From Paenibacillus sp. FSL R7-0204 (lineage in GTDB: Bacteria > Bacillota > Bacilli > Paenibacillales > Paenibacillaceae): a DNA stretch of 64,000 nt. The notes under the pieces are model-generated. The model searched no databases. It was not told the origin of the DNA and was given only the letters and a program-made list of their open reading frames with translations. Positions 26,092-34,670 of this stretch are shown piece after piece. A program made the position numbers and the translations under genes. The DNA lies in NCBI RefSeq assembly GCF_038002225.1, contig NZ_JBBOCA010000001.1, positions 7,440,001 to 7,504,000 on the forward strand. The letters are read 5' to 3'. Each line of letters opens with the position of its first letter. The first letter of the stretch is position 1.

Positions 26092-26823
26092 CTAGAGACG
26101 CATAATCTGCCTGAATTCCTTCACCTTACTGCGGCTGACTGGAACCTCCACATTCAGATCCCGCAGCCTAAGCAGATAGGTATTGTTGAACCAGGGGATA
26201 ATCTCCTTGATTTTGGACAGATTGACAAGATAGGAGCGGTGGCAGCGGAAGAACTGCTCCTGCGGCAGGCGGGTATGGAATTCGCTGATGCTTAGAGCCA
26301 TGCTGTATTCCTCACCTTTGGTAATAACACTCGTTGTTTTCTCCTGCGCCGAAGCATAATAGATTTCGTCTGCATCGACGACGATAATCTTTTCATTTTT
26401 CCACAGATTGACCTTATCGCTGCCCAGCTTCACCGATCCCTCTTCCCCCTGGCGGCTCCCGGCCGCGATGGCACCCTCCAGCTTCTGCAGCATCGCTCTG
26501 ATCCGCGTCTCGCTGTAGGGCTTCAGAATATAGTCGAACGCTTCAATCTCGAACGCCTCGGCGGCATGCTCCTTATAGGCTGTAATGAACACAATATACG
26601 GCTTGACCGCGAACCGGCTGATATTATGGGCCAGCAGCACCCCGTCGATCGAAGGGATATTGATATCCAGGAAAATCACATCCACCGTATCGGTCTGCAG
26701 ATACTTCAGCGCATCCAGCCCGTCCTCGAATTCCGCCGCGATCTTGATCCGGCTGTGGGTCTGAATCAGATACGTAAGCTCCTGTCTTGCCAGCACTTCA
26801 TCCTCGACAATGATCGCTCTCAT
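26092..26823 (-). CDS. LytTR-family response regulator
   Basis: 243 residues. The receiver domain (1-120) has the phospho-acceptor Asp53 in [10 protein letters not shown], the acidic pair ED near residues 7-8 and the lysine of LKPYSE. The LytTR DNA-binding domain (about 140-243) contains the conserved [15 protein letters not shown] and the C-terminal [11 protein letters not shown]. It overlaps the end of the upstream kinase gene by 4 bp, so the two are translationally coupled. The likely target is the OFA transporter downstream. It resembles BtsR/YpdB and LytT types equally well. Confidence 0.9.
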   Translation of the reverse strand: MRAIIVEDEVLARQELTYLIQTHSRIKIAAEFEDGLDALKYLQTDTVDVIFLDINIPSIDGVLLAHNISRFAVKPYIVFITAYKEHAAEAFEIEAFDYILKPYSETRIRAMLQKLEGAIAAGSRQGEEGSVKLGSDKVNLWKNEKIIVVDADEIYYASAQEKTTSVITKGEEYSMALSISEFHTRLPQEQFFRCHRSYLVNLSKIKEIIPWFNNTYLLRLRDLNVEVPVSRSKVKEFRQIMRL

Positions 26824-28481
26824 CGCTGCTCCTTTATCACATCAAAATAGATTTCCGTCCCCTTAGCCAGCCGCCGGATGATCAGACCTGTACCATAAAT
26901 CAGCTTGATGCGCTGGTGCACGTTGTTGAGGCCGATTTTGTGGCCTTCCATGCTTCCGCTGTAGACTTTTGCAATCGTCTCTTCACTGATCCCCGCTCCG
27001 GTATCGGCAATTCGCACCCTTACGCTGTCTCCGTGATCCTTGACCGAGATGTCTACCGTTCCGTTCCCTTTCCCCTTCAAAATCCCGTGGATAATCGCAT
27101 TCTCCACCAGCGGCTGAATGACCAGACTCGGAATGCGTACCGCTACCTCATCTATATCGTACAGAACGCTCAGGCGGCTGCCGAAACGGGCCTTCTCAAT
27201 CTCCACATAATGCTGCACCTGCTGCAGCTCGCGCCGGATATCTATGGACTCATCGGTCAGCTCCAGATTATACCGCATATACCCCGACAGGTTGACGATC
27301 AGCTCGCGCGCCTTGTCCGGGTCGATGCGGATCGAGGAGATAATCGCATTCAGCGCATTGAATAGAAAATGGGGGTTGATGCTGGTCTGCAGTGCCTTCA
27401 GCTCGGCCTTATTGGCCATCTCCTTGATCCCCTCAACCCGTGAGACCTCCATCAGTGTGGAGATGATCTGTGACAGCCCTACCGCCATAGCCTGGAGGGA
27501 ATAGGTGATTTTATGCGCGTGGGTATAGTAGATCTTGAGTGACCCCGTCACCTCCCCCTTCTCCTTCAGCGGAATAATGATCAGCGAGCGGATGTCCCGG
27601 TTCATGTACTCGGTATCGTCGTCACGGATGGTAATCTCCCCGCTGCTCAGCGTCTGCTTCGTCTCCTCACTGATGATCTCATTAGCCTCGGCATAATATT
27701 CTTCCCCGACACCCACGTAGGCCAGAATGACTCTGGTATCGGTAATTGCCACCGCATCCGCCCCGATATCCTCCTGGATGATTCCGCAGATGGTACGCAG
27801 CGACTCGGGATTAATACTGCGGAAATATGGAAGCGTCTTATTGGCAATATCCAGCGCCAGCTTGGACTGCTTCGCGGCAATCCGCTCTTTCTCCCCTTCT
27901 ACACTCTGCACAAGCGTAACAATCAGCCCGGCACAGATCTGCCCCACTATCATCGGAAAAGCAATCTTGGACACGATGTCCACCCCCAGCGAGTGGGGAT
28001 CAGCCATCACCAGAATCAGTGCCATCGTCAGTGCCTCGCAGGCCATCCCGGCAGCAATGGCAGCGATCCAGCGGCGTTCAGGGGAGGTGCGCCGGTAGAT
28101 GATCCCGGATACCACGCCCGCTGTAATGCTGGTAATCAGACACGGGAGCGAGGTCACCCCGCCGATATCGATCAGGAAGCGGTGTACGCCCGAGAGGATC
28201 CCGGTAATCAGCCCGACCCAAGGGCCGAACAGAATCCCCCCCGCGATAATGGCGATAATCCGCACATTGACCAGAGACCCTTCCACATTAATCCCGCTGT
28301 AGGTTCCGAAGATGGCGAACAGGCTGAAGATGACCGTGACAATCGCCAGCTCCTGAGGGGCATGAACCCCTTTGGCAAAAATCTCCTTGAACCGCGGCAC
28401 CCGGCTCAGAACGAACAGACACATCAGCAGCAGCGCAGCCCGCTCAAACAATTGCAGCAGAATACTCAAATTATATTGCAC
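26820..28481 (-). CDS. LytS-type sensor histidine kinase (5TM-5TMR_LYT, GAF, His kinase)
   Basis: About 553 residues from a GTG at 28481 with GGAGG 7 nt upstream. About six hydrophobic helices fill residues 1-200 and include the 5TM-LYT signature region ([20 protein letters not shown], then RFLIDIGG). A GAF-like domain follows at about 215-345. The kinase domain begins with the phospho-acceptor His in [14 protein letters not shown] and has the ATPase N box ([10 protein letters not shown]) and G box (DTGAGIS). E. coli homologues BtsS and YpdA sense pyruvate; the ligand here is not proven. The partner regulator overlaps by 4 bp. Confidence 0.92.
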   Translation of the reverse strand: MQYNLSILLQLFERAALLLMCLFVLSRVPRFKEIFAKGVHAPQELAIVTVIFSLFAIFGTYSGINVEGSLVNVRIIAIIAGGILFGPWVGLITGILSGVHRFLIDIGGVTSLPCLITSITAGVVSGIIYRRTSPERRWIAAIAAGMACEALTMALILVMADPHSLGVDIVSKIAFPMIVGQICAGLIVTLVQSVEGEKERIAAKQSKLALDIANKTLPYFRSINPESLRTICGIIQEDIGADAVAITDTRVILAYVGVGEEYYAEANEIISEETKQTLSSGEITIRDDDTEYMNRDIRSLIIIPLKEKGEVTGSLKIYYTHAHKITYSLQAMAVGLSQIISTLMEVSRVEGIKEMANKAELKALQTSINPHFLFNALNAIISSIRIDPDKARELIVNLSGYMRYNLELTDESIDIRRELQQVQHYVEIEKARFGSRLSVLYDIDEVAVRIPSLVIQPLVENAIIHGILKGKGNGTVDISVKDHGDSVRVRIADTGAGISEETIAKVYSGSMEGHKIGLNNVHQRIKLIYGTGLIIRRLAKGTEIYFDVIKEQR

Positions 28482-28679
28482 ACTCACGCCTCCATAGGAC
28501 AAGCTATCGGTCCATTATAAAGTGGGATAATGGTTATAGCAATCCGTGCAGCGGCCGCTAAGGGAAGAGGGACGTAGTTGTGTCATAACGTTTACTTCCT
28601 ATCCTAGAATGGGCTCTCGCCTAGCTCTTTAATTAGGCATTCGCATAAGATGGTGTATAACCATTCGGGAGGTAACAAA

Positions 28680-28925
28680 GTGCTGAATAATCAAATGTAT
28701 CCTATGCATCAACAGATGCCGCAAGCAATCATGGTCTATCCGATTGATCCCTATGTCGTTGAAACCTTAATGTCCGTAAAGGGTAAACAGGTAGTGCTCG
28801 AAACCACACGAGGCGGGATTAGCGGATGTGTGATGGATGTTAAACCCGACCACGTTGTACTGGATACCAGAGGCAGAAAATTCTTTGTACGCATCTGCGA
28901 AATCGTTTGGATCATGCCGGAATAA
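28680..28925 (+). CDS. DUF2642 (YuzF-like) small protein
   Basis: 81 residues from a GTG at 28680 that follows GGGAGGTAACAAA; an ATG at 28650 has no ribosome site. After a Met/Gln/Pro-rich start, the DUF2642 domain fills the rest (LMSVKGKQVVLETTRGG, then DHVVLDTRGRKFFVRICEIVWI), a small beta-barrel-like, Sm-type fold. Function is unknown; relatives are common in spore formers. It is closed by a strong terminator at 28941-28966. Confidence 0.8.
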   Translation: MLNNQMYPMHQQMPQAIMVYPIDPYVVETLMSVKGKQVVLETTRGGISGCVMDVKPDHVVLDTRGRKFFVRICEIVWIMPE

Positions 28926-28940
28926 ATGACTGTTCATGAG

Positions 28941-28966
28941 AGAGTTGCGAAAGCAACTCTTTTTTA
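28941..28966 (+). terminator. terminator after the DUF2642 gene
   Basis: AGAGTTGC, GAAA, GCAACTCT, then TTTTTT. Confidence 0.92.
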
Positions 28967-29051
28967 TGTCTGTTTCCTCCCTGGGTATAAAAGCCTTATA
29001 TTGCGGAAAATTAACTATTATCGTAAGGTTATTTTAAAGGAGTGATAGCCT

Positions 29052-29144
29052 GTGCGTATAGCTTTTTGGATTGTATTTGCCTTTGTTGGTATTTTGATCT
29101 TTTGGATAGTGGGCGGCTTAATTGGCCGTAACAAACGAAAGTAA
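29052..29144 (+). CDS. 30-residue single-pass membrane peptide
   Basis: GTG start at 29052 with AAAGGAG 10 nt upstream. The product is 30 residues: an N-terminal Arg, one long hydrophobic segment rich in Phe, Ile, Val and Trp (about residues 3-25), and a basic tail RNKRK. It lies between two terminators, so it has its own transcript. No homologue is recognised. The good ribosome site and sensible membrane topology are the only support. Confidence 0.5.
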   Translation: MRIAFWIVFAFVGILIFWIVGGLIGRNKRK

Positions 29145-29306
29145 TCTATGGGGGCTATAACAGCCCCTCAAAATAACTGCTGCGCCGTTTCTTCGGACTG
29201 TGCTTTGAGGCCAATTGCGCTTCCTTTGCTCCACTCAACTGCAAATGTTATAATTATGCTGCTGAGTGAAAATTATCTTCCCAACAATTTAGAATGAGGT
29301 GCAAAA

Positions 29307-29516
29307 ATGACAATGATGGTCTTGGGCTTACTATTACTTGCCATTTCAGTATTCCAATACGTCAAACCTGAATCAAAGCTAGTACGTTTTGCTAATCGTG
29401 GATCGAAAGACACTAGTGATATCCCTGCATTGAAAAGCAACGCTTTAATGGGTCTAACTACTGGAGTAGTATTTATAGTGATTGGCGTAATCGCCAGAGT
29501 ATTGACCGCAATATAA
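29307..29516 (+). CDS. small two-TM membrane protein, function unknown
   Basis: 69 residues starting after GAGGTG. Hydrophobic segments occur at about residues 2-17 and 46-67, joined by a polar loop that ends in KSNALMGL. No family is recognised. It is preceded by about 160 bp of AT-rich sequence and followed by a terminator, so it is a single-gene unit. Confidence 0.6.
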   Translation: MTMMVLGLLLLAISVFQYVKPESKLVRFANRGSKDTSDIPALKSNALMGLTTGVVFIVIGVIARVLTAI

Positions 29517-29536
29517 TAGGCATCATGCTCTACACC

Positions 29537-29563
29537 AAGAAAGGCTGTTGCCTTTCTTTTTTA
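29537..29563 (+). terminator. terminator after the 69-aa gene
   Basis: AAGAAAGGC, TGTT, GCCTTTCTT, then T-rich sequence. Confidence 0.85.
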
Positions 29564-29616
29564 ATTCTCAATATCACAATGCCTATTTCGCAGTATGCGT
29601 CTACTGTTCAATGCGT

Positions 29617-31134
29617 CTAGACTGCCAGATCAATCCCCACCACACCCACAATCTCCCCGTCGCCATTCGTAATTGCTCTGGAGAGTGTGATGCAGGAACG
29701 CTTCGTTATGGCCGAGACATACGGCTGCGAGACGTATTGCCCTTCCGCCATCGCCCCGTTCCACCAATCACGGCGTTTCGCATTCAGCAGCCCGGCTGCA
29801 GGCTCGGAGTAGATAAAGGTGCCATCTGTCCGGTTGGACCAGATGGCCTGCACATCCGGCACCTTATGCTTGCAGGCCGTAAGAACTCTGCCATGGACGT
29901 CCGCATCCGCTGCAAACATCTCCTGCTTGGCTGCTATCTCCTGAAGCACCGTCTGCATTTCCTCAAGCCGCGCCGAACATTGGCCCAGTTCAATGGCTTC
30001 GCGTCCGGCAATGCCGTTCACCGACTGCTGCAGGGTCTGAGATTCCAGCAGCAGGCTAGCGCTGATCTCATTAAGCTGCCCGATCTGTGACCGCTGGCGG
30101 GTTACCTGCTCCAGGGTCAGGTCTACGCCTGCTATGGTCTCATTAACAATTCCCACTGCACCGCTTAGTTCGCCGGTCACCTCTTCAATCAGCCTGCTCT
30201 GCCGATCGGCCGCAGCCGCTGACTCCCTAACTATGACCCCAACTTCCTCCACCCGGGCCGAGATATCCCCGAGGCGCTGCTTCACCTTCGCCACTTCATT
30301 CACGCCATGCGCAACCGCAGTCTGCTCCTTCGTGACCGACTCCAGCACCTGCCGTACTCCATGATTGAGATCCCGCAGCACCGCCGTAGAGCGCTCCACG
30401 GAATCCCGGCTCTGATCGGCCAGCTGCCTGATCCGGCCTGCGACCACAGCGAACCCCCGTCCCGCTTCTCCAGCCCGCGCAGCTTCAATCGAGGCATTCA
30501 GCGCCAGCAGCGAGGTCTCATTGCCGATGCTTACGATCAGGGCGTTCATCTCCTCCACCAGCGCAATATGTCCGCTTAACGTGGTGAATTTGCCCAGCAT
30601 ATCTCCGCTCTGCTCCTGCAATTCCTCCATGACCTCATCGGTATTCTTCAGGGAATCCACCATCCCCGCCATCCCTGTACGCGCTGCCTGCATCGCCGCA
30701 CTCAGCCGTCCGGTCAGCTCTCCAATCTGTCCGGTAACCGCTGCTACTCCGCCCATTCTGGCAAAAGCCCCCTCAATATTGGCCTTCGCCTCATTGCTGC
30801 GGGTCTGCAGCTCCACCTCATAGGCATGCGAATAGTCCGCTGTCTGCTGAAGCCCTTCGGTATGGCGGGTAATCTCCTCCAGAGCACCATGCAGCCGGTC
30901 CGAGGTAACAACAATCTCATTGCCCAGCCGTTCTACCTTGCTCTGTGATTCCGCCAATTGCCGGGCTCCAATCACTCCGCCCCGGCGCATATCCAGCGCA
31001 AACCCGGCCAGCGCTGCCATCAGCAGCAGATAGACAACCTTATGTACCCAGTACATCTCCATCCATAAGCCATACAACCCCACACCCAGCAACAAAATAA
31101 TAACGATAGCGGCCTTGCTCCGGCGAACTCCCAT
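29617..31134 (-). CDS. methyl-accepting chemotaxis protein with a C-terminal Cache-like domain
   Basis: 505 residues. Two hydrophobic helices at about 9-25 and 30-48 are separated by only a few residues, so there is no periplasmic sensor loop. A long coiled-coil signalling domain follows, with the conserved tip containing [20 protein letters not shown] and [16 protein letters not shown] near residues 205-245. After it, residues 395-505 form a Cache/PDC-like sensor module ([15 protein letters not shown], then [18 protein letters not shown]). Having the sensor at the C-terminus on the cytoplasmic side reverses the common order. It probably senses an internal metabolite and signals to CheA. Confidence 0.85.
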   Translation of the reverse strand: MGVRRSKAAIVIILLLGVGLYGLWMEMYWVHKVVYLLLMAALAGFALDMRRGGVIGARQLAESQSKVERLGNEIVVTSDRLHGALEEITRHTEGLQQTADYSHAYEVELQTRSNEAKANIEGAFARMGGVAAVTGQIGELTGRLSAAMQAARTGMAGMVDSLKNTDEVMEELQEQSGDMLGKFTTLSGHIALVEEMNALIVSIGNETSLLALNASIEAARAGEAGRGFAVVAGRIRQLADQSRDSVERSTAVLRDLNHGVRQVLESVTKEQTAVAHGVNEVAKVKQRLGDISARVEEVGVIVRESAAAADRQSRLIEEVTGELSGAVGIVNETIAGVDLTLEQVTRQRSQIGQLNEISASLLLESQTLQQSVNGIAGREAIELGQCSARLEEMQTVLQEIAAKQEMFAADADVHGRVLTACKHKVPDVQAIWSNRTDGTFIYSEPAAGLLNAKRRDWWNGAMAEGQYVSQPYVSAITKRSCITLSRAITNGDGEIVGVVGIDLAV

Positions 31135-31268
31135 TCTGCACGTTCACTCCACTCTGTCATGTCATGTATTCTAACATTATATCAGCAGAGTTAAATTAAG
31201 GAAACCACTACTATATAGATTGCCCTTCTTTTTTTCTGTTATGGGATTGCCGTGACTCCAGAAAGTTT

Positions 31269-31345
31269 TGGACTTCCAGCCGCACATACATTTGGTCCGT
31301 GCGCCTGCTTGCGAGCATAATGTATGCTGTTTTTCACATACTTTG
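31269..31345. repeat. H1 hairpin repeat, one full and one half copy
   Basis: A right half (CATACATTTGGTCC) at 31286-31299 is followed by a full unit at 31321 (TGTATGCTG, TTTTT, CACATACTTTGGCCC). The two are 52 bp apart by register. They lie in the 424-bp gap between the chemoreceptor and flavoprotein genes, which otherwise holds only AT-rich sequence. Confidence 0.6.
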
Positions 31346-31497
31346 GCCCATATACCGATGTACCAGCCAATTGCAATTCGGTTTTAAGCATACAGCATCA
31401 AAATCATTCTACGAATCATTCAAAGAACACTTATCCCCAAATCTATACACATCTTATCCACAATAAAAGGAAATCATAATTTCATAAACAATAAATA

Positions 31498-31536
31498 AAC
31501 AGCCGCACCCCCAGCTTCAGAGGGTACGGCTGTTCT
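31498..31536 (-). terminator. terminator of the flavoprotein gene
   Basis: On the minus strand AACAGCCGTACCC and GGGTGCGGCTGTT pair with one mismatch and are followed by TTTATTTATT. Confidence 0.85.
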
Positions 31537-31558
31537 GATGACGTCTTCCCGCCCAGGA

Positions 31559-33022
31559 TTATACTTCTGCGGGTTGTACGCTAACCTCTTGGGCATTCTT
31601 CGCCATCATGCCGCGGGCAATCCAGACGCCAGCCGCTCCGGCCTGGGCCAGTCCGCGGGTAATGCCTGCCCCGTCGCCGCCGCAGTAGAGGCCGGAGATT
31701 TCGGTCTCGAACTCATCCGTCAGCTTCGGACGGGCAGAATAGAATTTGGCTTCTACGCCATAGAACAGCGTATGCTCAGACGCGATACCCGGGGTTACCT
31801 TTTCCAAGGCCTCAACCATTTCAATCAGGCTCTTCATCGTGATGTACGGCAGCACCAGACCCAGATCGCCGGGCACCGCTTCCTTCAGCGTGGGTTCCAG
31901 GAACCCTTCCTTGATCCGGGTCTCCGTAGACCGGCGGCCCCGCAGGATATCCCCGTATTTCTGCACGATGACCCCGCCGCCGGACAGATCATTCGCCCGT
32001 TTGCAGATCTCCCGGGCATATTCGTTCGGCTTGTCGAACGGCTCGGTGAAGGTATGGGAGACCAGTAGTGCAAAGTTGGTATTCTTCGAGCCCAGCGCAG
32101 GGTCCTTATAGGAGTGCCCGTTCGCAGCCATCGCGCCGCTGTGATTCTCCACGACCACATGCCCCGAGGGATTGCTGCAGAAGGTGCGGACGCGTGTACC
32201 TACGGAGGTATTGAAGATGAATTTGCCCTCGTACAGATGCTCATTGATCTCCCGCATCACCACATCCGAGGTCTCTACACGTACTCCGACATCGACCTGG
32301 TTATTGTACATTTTGAGCCTGCGCTTCTTCAGCACCTCCGTCAGCCAGGCCGAGCCGTCCCGTCCCGGAGCAATCATCACCAGACCCGCTTCATGACTCT
32401 CCCCGTTCTTCAGCGTAATGCCTGTAATGCGGTGCGTTCCGTTCTCTTTGACGGTAACGATATCTTCTACTTCTGTCTTGTATAACATATCAATGCGTGT
32501 CCGCAGATATTCATAGATCGATTTCAGAATCTCCAGGTTCTGCTCAGTTCCGAGGTGGCGGACCTGCGCCCGCAGCAGCTTCAGCCCGGCGGCATAGCCC
32601 CGCTGTTCGATATCGCGTATGCTCTCCGTGGTCGGATCGGTAATGACCGGGGTTGCCCCGTGCTCCAGGTTGATTCCATCTACATATTCAATCAGCTCCA
32701 TCACCTTGGAAGGAGGCAGATAATCGGTCATCCAGCCGCCGAATTCGGTCGTAATGTTAAATTTGCCGTCACTGTACGCGCCAGCACCGCCGAAGCCCGC
32801 AGTAATGGAGCAGGCCGGCAGACAACCGGCGAATTCCTTGCGGCCGGAGGCGGGCGGACAGAGCTTGATTTTCTCCTCCAGGATCGGGCAGTTGCGGCGG
32901 TAGATATCATGTCCCTTGTCCACCAGCAGCACCTTCAGCTCAGGGGCCTTCAGCGTTAATTCATAACAGGCGAATATTCCAGCCGGACCGGCTCCAACAA
33001 CAATTACATCATAATTACTCAT
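31559..33022 (-). CDS. FAD-dependent dehydrogenase (COG2509-type)
   Basis: About 487 residues from the ATG at 33022, which starts directly with the FAD dinucleotide fold (YDVIVVGAGPAGIFACYEL) and has GGGAGG upstream. A longer frame to 33106 has no such signal. The FAD C-terminal contact is GLYCGGDGAGITRGLAQAGA. The middle carries KPTxxVGxRVET-like and HxxG segments typical of the uncharacterised long FAD dehydrogenases. The reaction is unknown. It is a single-gene unit between the terminator at 31498-31536 and a divergent diguanylate cyclase. Confidence 0.82.
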   Translation of the reverse strand: MSNYDVIVVGAGPAGIFACYELTLKAPELKVLLVDKGHDIYRRNCPILEEKIKLCPPASGRKEFAGCLPACSITAGFGGAGAYSDGKFNITTEFGGWMTDYLPPSKVMELIEYVDGINLEHGATPVITDPTTESIRDIEQRGYAAGLKLLRAQVRHLGTEQNLEILKSIYEYLRTRIDMLYKTEVEDIVTVKENGTHRITGITLKNGESHEAGLVMIAPGRDGSAWLTEVLKKRRLKMYNNQVDVGVRVETSDVVMREINEHLYEGKFIFNTSVGTRVRTFCSNPSGHVVVENHSGAMAANGHSYKDPALGSKNTNFALLVSHTFTEPFDKPNEYAREICKRANDLSGGGVIVQKYGDILRGRRSTETRIKEGFLEPTLKEAVPGDLGLVLPYITMKSLIEMVEALEKVTPGIASEHTLFYGVEAKFYSARPKLTDEFETEISGLYCGGDGAGITRGLAQAGAAGVWIARGMMAKNAQEVSVQPAEV

Positions 33023-33317
33023 ATCTTCTCTGTTCCTCCCAGGTGAAACGCCTTCGGCCTGCGGTTGACAGGGGCTGCGAAGCGTCTCTGCGGTATATTC
33101 GTCCACTTATCCAAGCAGCACACAACAGCACACAAAAATCCCGGCCTCTTCATAGGTATGCAAAATGCACCCTATTCGTAGCCAGGAATTTACGGTCCCC
33201 TGTAGAAACCCCCAAACCTTATCATTGAGGATATACGAACAGCTTTACCCGTTATTACGGGCCAATTGGAATTTTACCGAATAAATCCGAATGTGTCAAT
33301 GATGAATAGCGTAAATA

Positions 33318-33386
33318 GTTCGTGTTTATAGCATTCTGCAGATTTACACACCCAGACAACCTATCAAACACCTTACAAACACGAAC
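33318..33386. promoter_or_regulatory. 10-bp inverted repeat with a 49-bp gap in the divergent region
   Basis: GTTCGTGTTT (33318-33327) and AAACACGAAC (33377-33386) are exact complements. They lie about 100-170 bp before the cyclase start and about 300 bp before the flavoprotein start. They could be a split operator or a stem. Confidence 0.35.
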
Positions 33387-33484
33387 GTTATTTCAGACCT
33401 ATCCCCGGACATAAGACCTAGAAGGAGAAACGTGAACATTGTCGAATATATAAGTACATTGCCACTGGAAAAGAGGAACATCTT

Positions 33485-34579
33485 ATGCAGATCCCACCGC
33501 CAACTCCTCGCCAAATGTACTGGAACCGCGTCCTCCTCAATACCTTTTGGATGGCGCTTTTTGTTTATATGGCAAGCCAGCTATATGTTTACTTATCCAT
33601 GTGGGGCCACCGGCCCGAGTTGTCCGACAAGCCATATCTCGTTAGGCATATCTGGATTCCAGATGCTATTCTGTTCGCCCTGCTGCTGATTCTGGAGGCT
33701 GTCCATAAATACAAGCCACTGTTATCCGAATTCTCAATTATTCTTGGAAGCCACCTGTGCGGTATCGTGTTCATCCTGAATCTTAGTTCCGAATATCATG
33801 TGAAGCCGCTGATTATGCTGCTTCCGCTGCTGGTATCCATGATCTATCTGAGGGAGAATTATCTGAGGGCTTCCTCTGTGATCTGCCTGATCTACATCAT
33901 CATACTATTTCTGAACACCTCTATTACCGATTACACGCTACGCATCCAGAACATCATTATCACCCTGATCTTAGCCGGAACCTCCCTGGCCGGCTTCGGT
34001 GTAATAGCCCGGGGCAAGGATCTTATGCGCTCGCTGGAGAATTCGTTGAAGTCAGAGCAAGAGCTGCGCATCCAGAATATTATTATGGACCGGCTGTCCA
34101 AGATCGACCCGCTGACCGACCTGTACAACCATAAGACCTTTCATGAGTACCTGGGCTGGCTGATTGACCATCAGCAGAGCAATCCTTTTCCGATGCAGCT
34201 GGCTATTATTGATATCGACAATTTCAAAAAGGTCAATGACCGGTACGGGCACTGGGTCGGAGACATCGTTCTGCGGCAGGTCGCCGCTGTCATGCTCCAG
34301 TATATCGGCTCGGATGATTTCGCAGCCCGGTACGGCGGGGAGGAATTCGTGATTATTCTGACAGCCAAGACGCTGGAGGATTCAAGCCGCATTATGGAGA
34401 ATATTCTCGCAGGAATTGCGAGCCTCCCGATCAGCGAAATGGACAATAAATCGGTTACCGTGAGCATCGGAATGCATGAATATAACGGTGGGGATTCCAA
34501 AAGCTCTATCTTTCAGCAGGCGGACGACGCCCTGTACGAGGCCAAGAAGACCGGCAAGAACAAAATCATCATTCTGTAA
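33485..34579 (+). CDS. membrane diguanylate cyclase (GGDEF)
   Basis: 364 residues. About five to six hydrophobic helices (residues 20-175) form an N-terminal membrane module of a type common in Bacillota cyclases. A short coiled coil leads into a complete GGDEF domain (about 205-364), with signature RYGGEEF, upstream DPLTDLYNHKTF and metal-binding IDIDNFKKVND. It should make cyclic-di-GMP. No RxxD inhibitory site is seen five residues before GGEEF. AGAGGAA precedes the ATG. A short out-of-frame ORF with a better ribosome site starts at 33432 and overlaps this start. It is convergent with the GGDEF-EAL gene. Confidence 0.92.
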   Translation: MQIPPPTPRQMYWNRVLLNTFWMALFVYMASQLYVYLSMWGHRPELSDKPYLVRHIWIPDAILFALLLILEAVHKYKPLLSEFSIILGSHLCGIVFILNLSSEYHVKPLIMLLPLLVSMIYLRENYLRASSVICLIYIIILFLNTSITDYTLRIQNIIITLILAGTSLAGFGVIARGKDLMRSLENSLKSEQELRIQNIIMDRLSKIDPLTDLYNHKTFHEYLGWLIDHQQSNPFPMQLAIIDIDNFKKVNDRYGHWVGDIVLRQVAAVMLQYIGSDDFAARYGGEEFVIILTAKTLEDSSRIMENILAGIASLPISEMDNKSVTVSIGMHEYNGGDSKSSIFQQADDALYEAKKTGKNKIIIL

Positions 34580-34601
34580 GGCTCTCCATCCTATATCCCA
34601 A

Positions 34602-34649
34602 ACAAGCGGGTCCACCGTGCATAGCAACCTATGCCGGGGACCCGCTTGT
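34602..34649. terminator. bidirectional terminator between the two cyclic-di-GMP genes
   Basis: ACAAGCGGGTCC and GGACCCGCTTGT form a perfect 12-bp stem enclosing a second small hairpin (GCATAG...CTATGC). Confidence 0.85.
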
Positions 34650-34670
34650 CATCTGAACCTGTTTTGTTAT

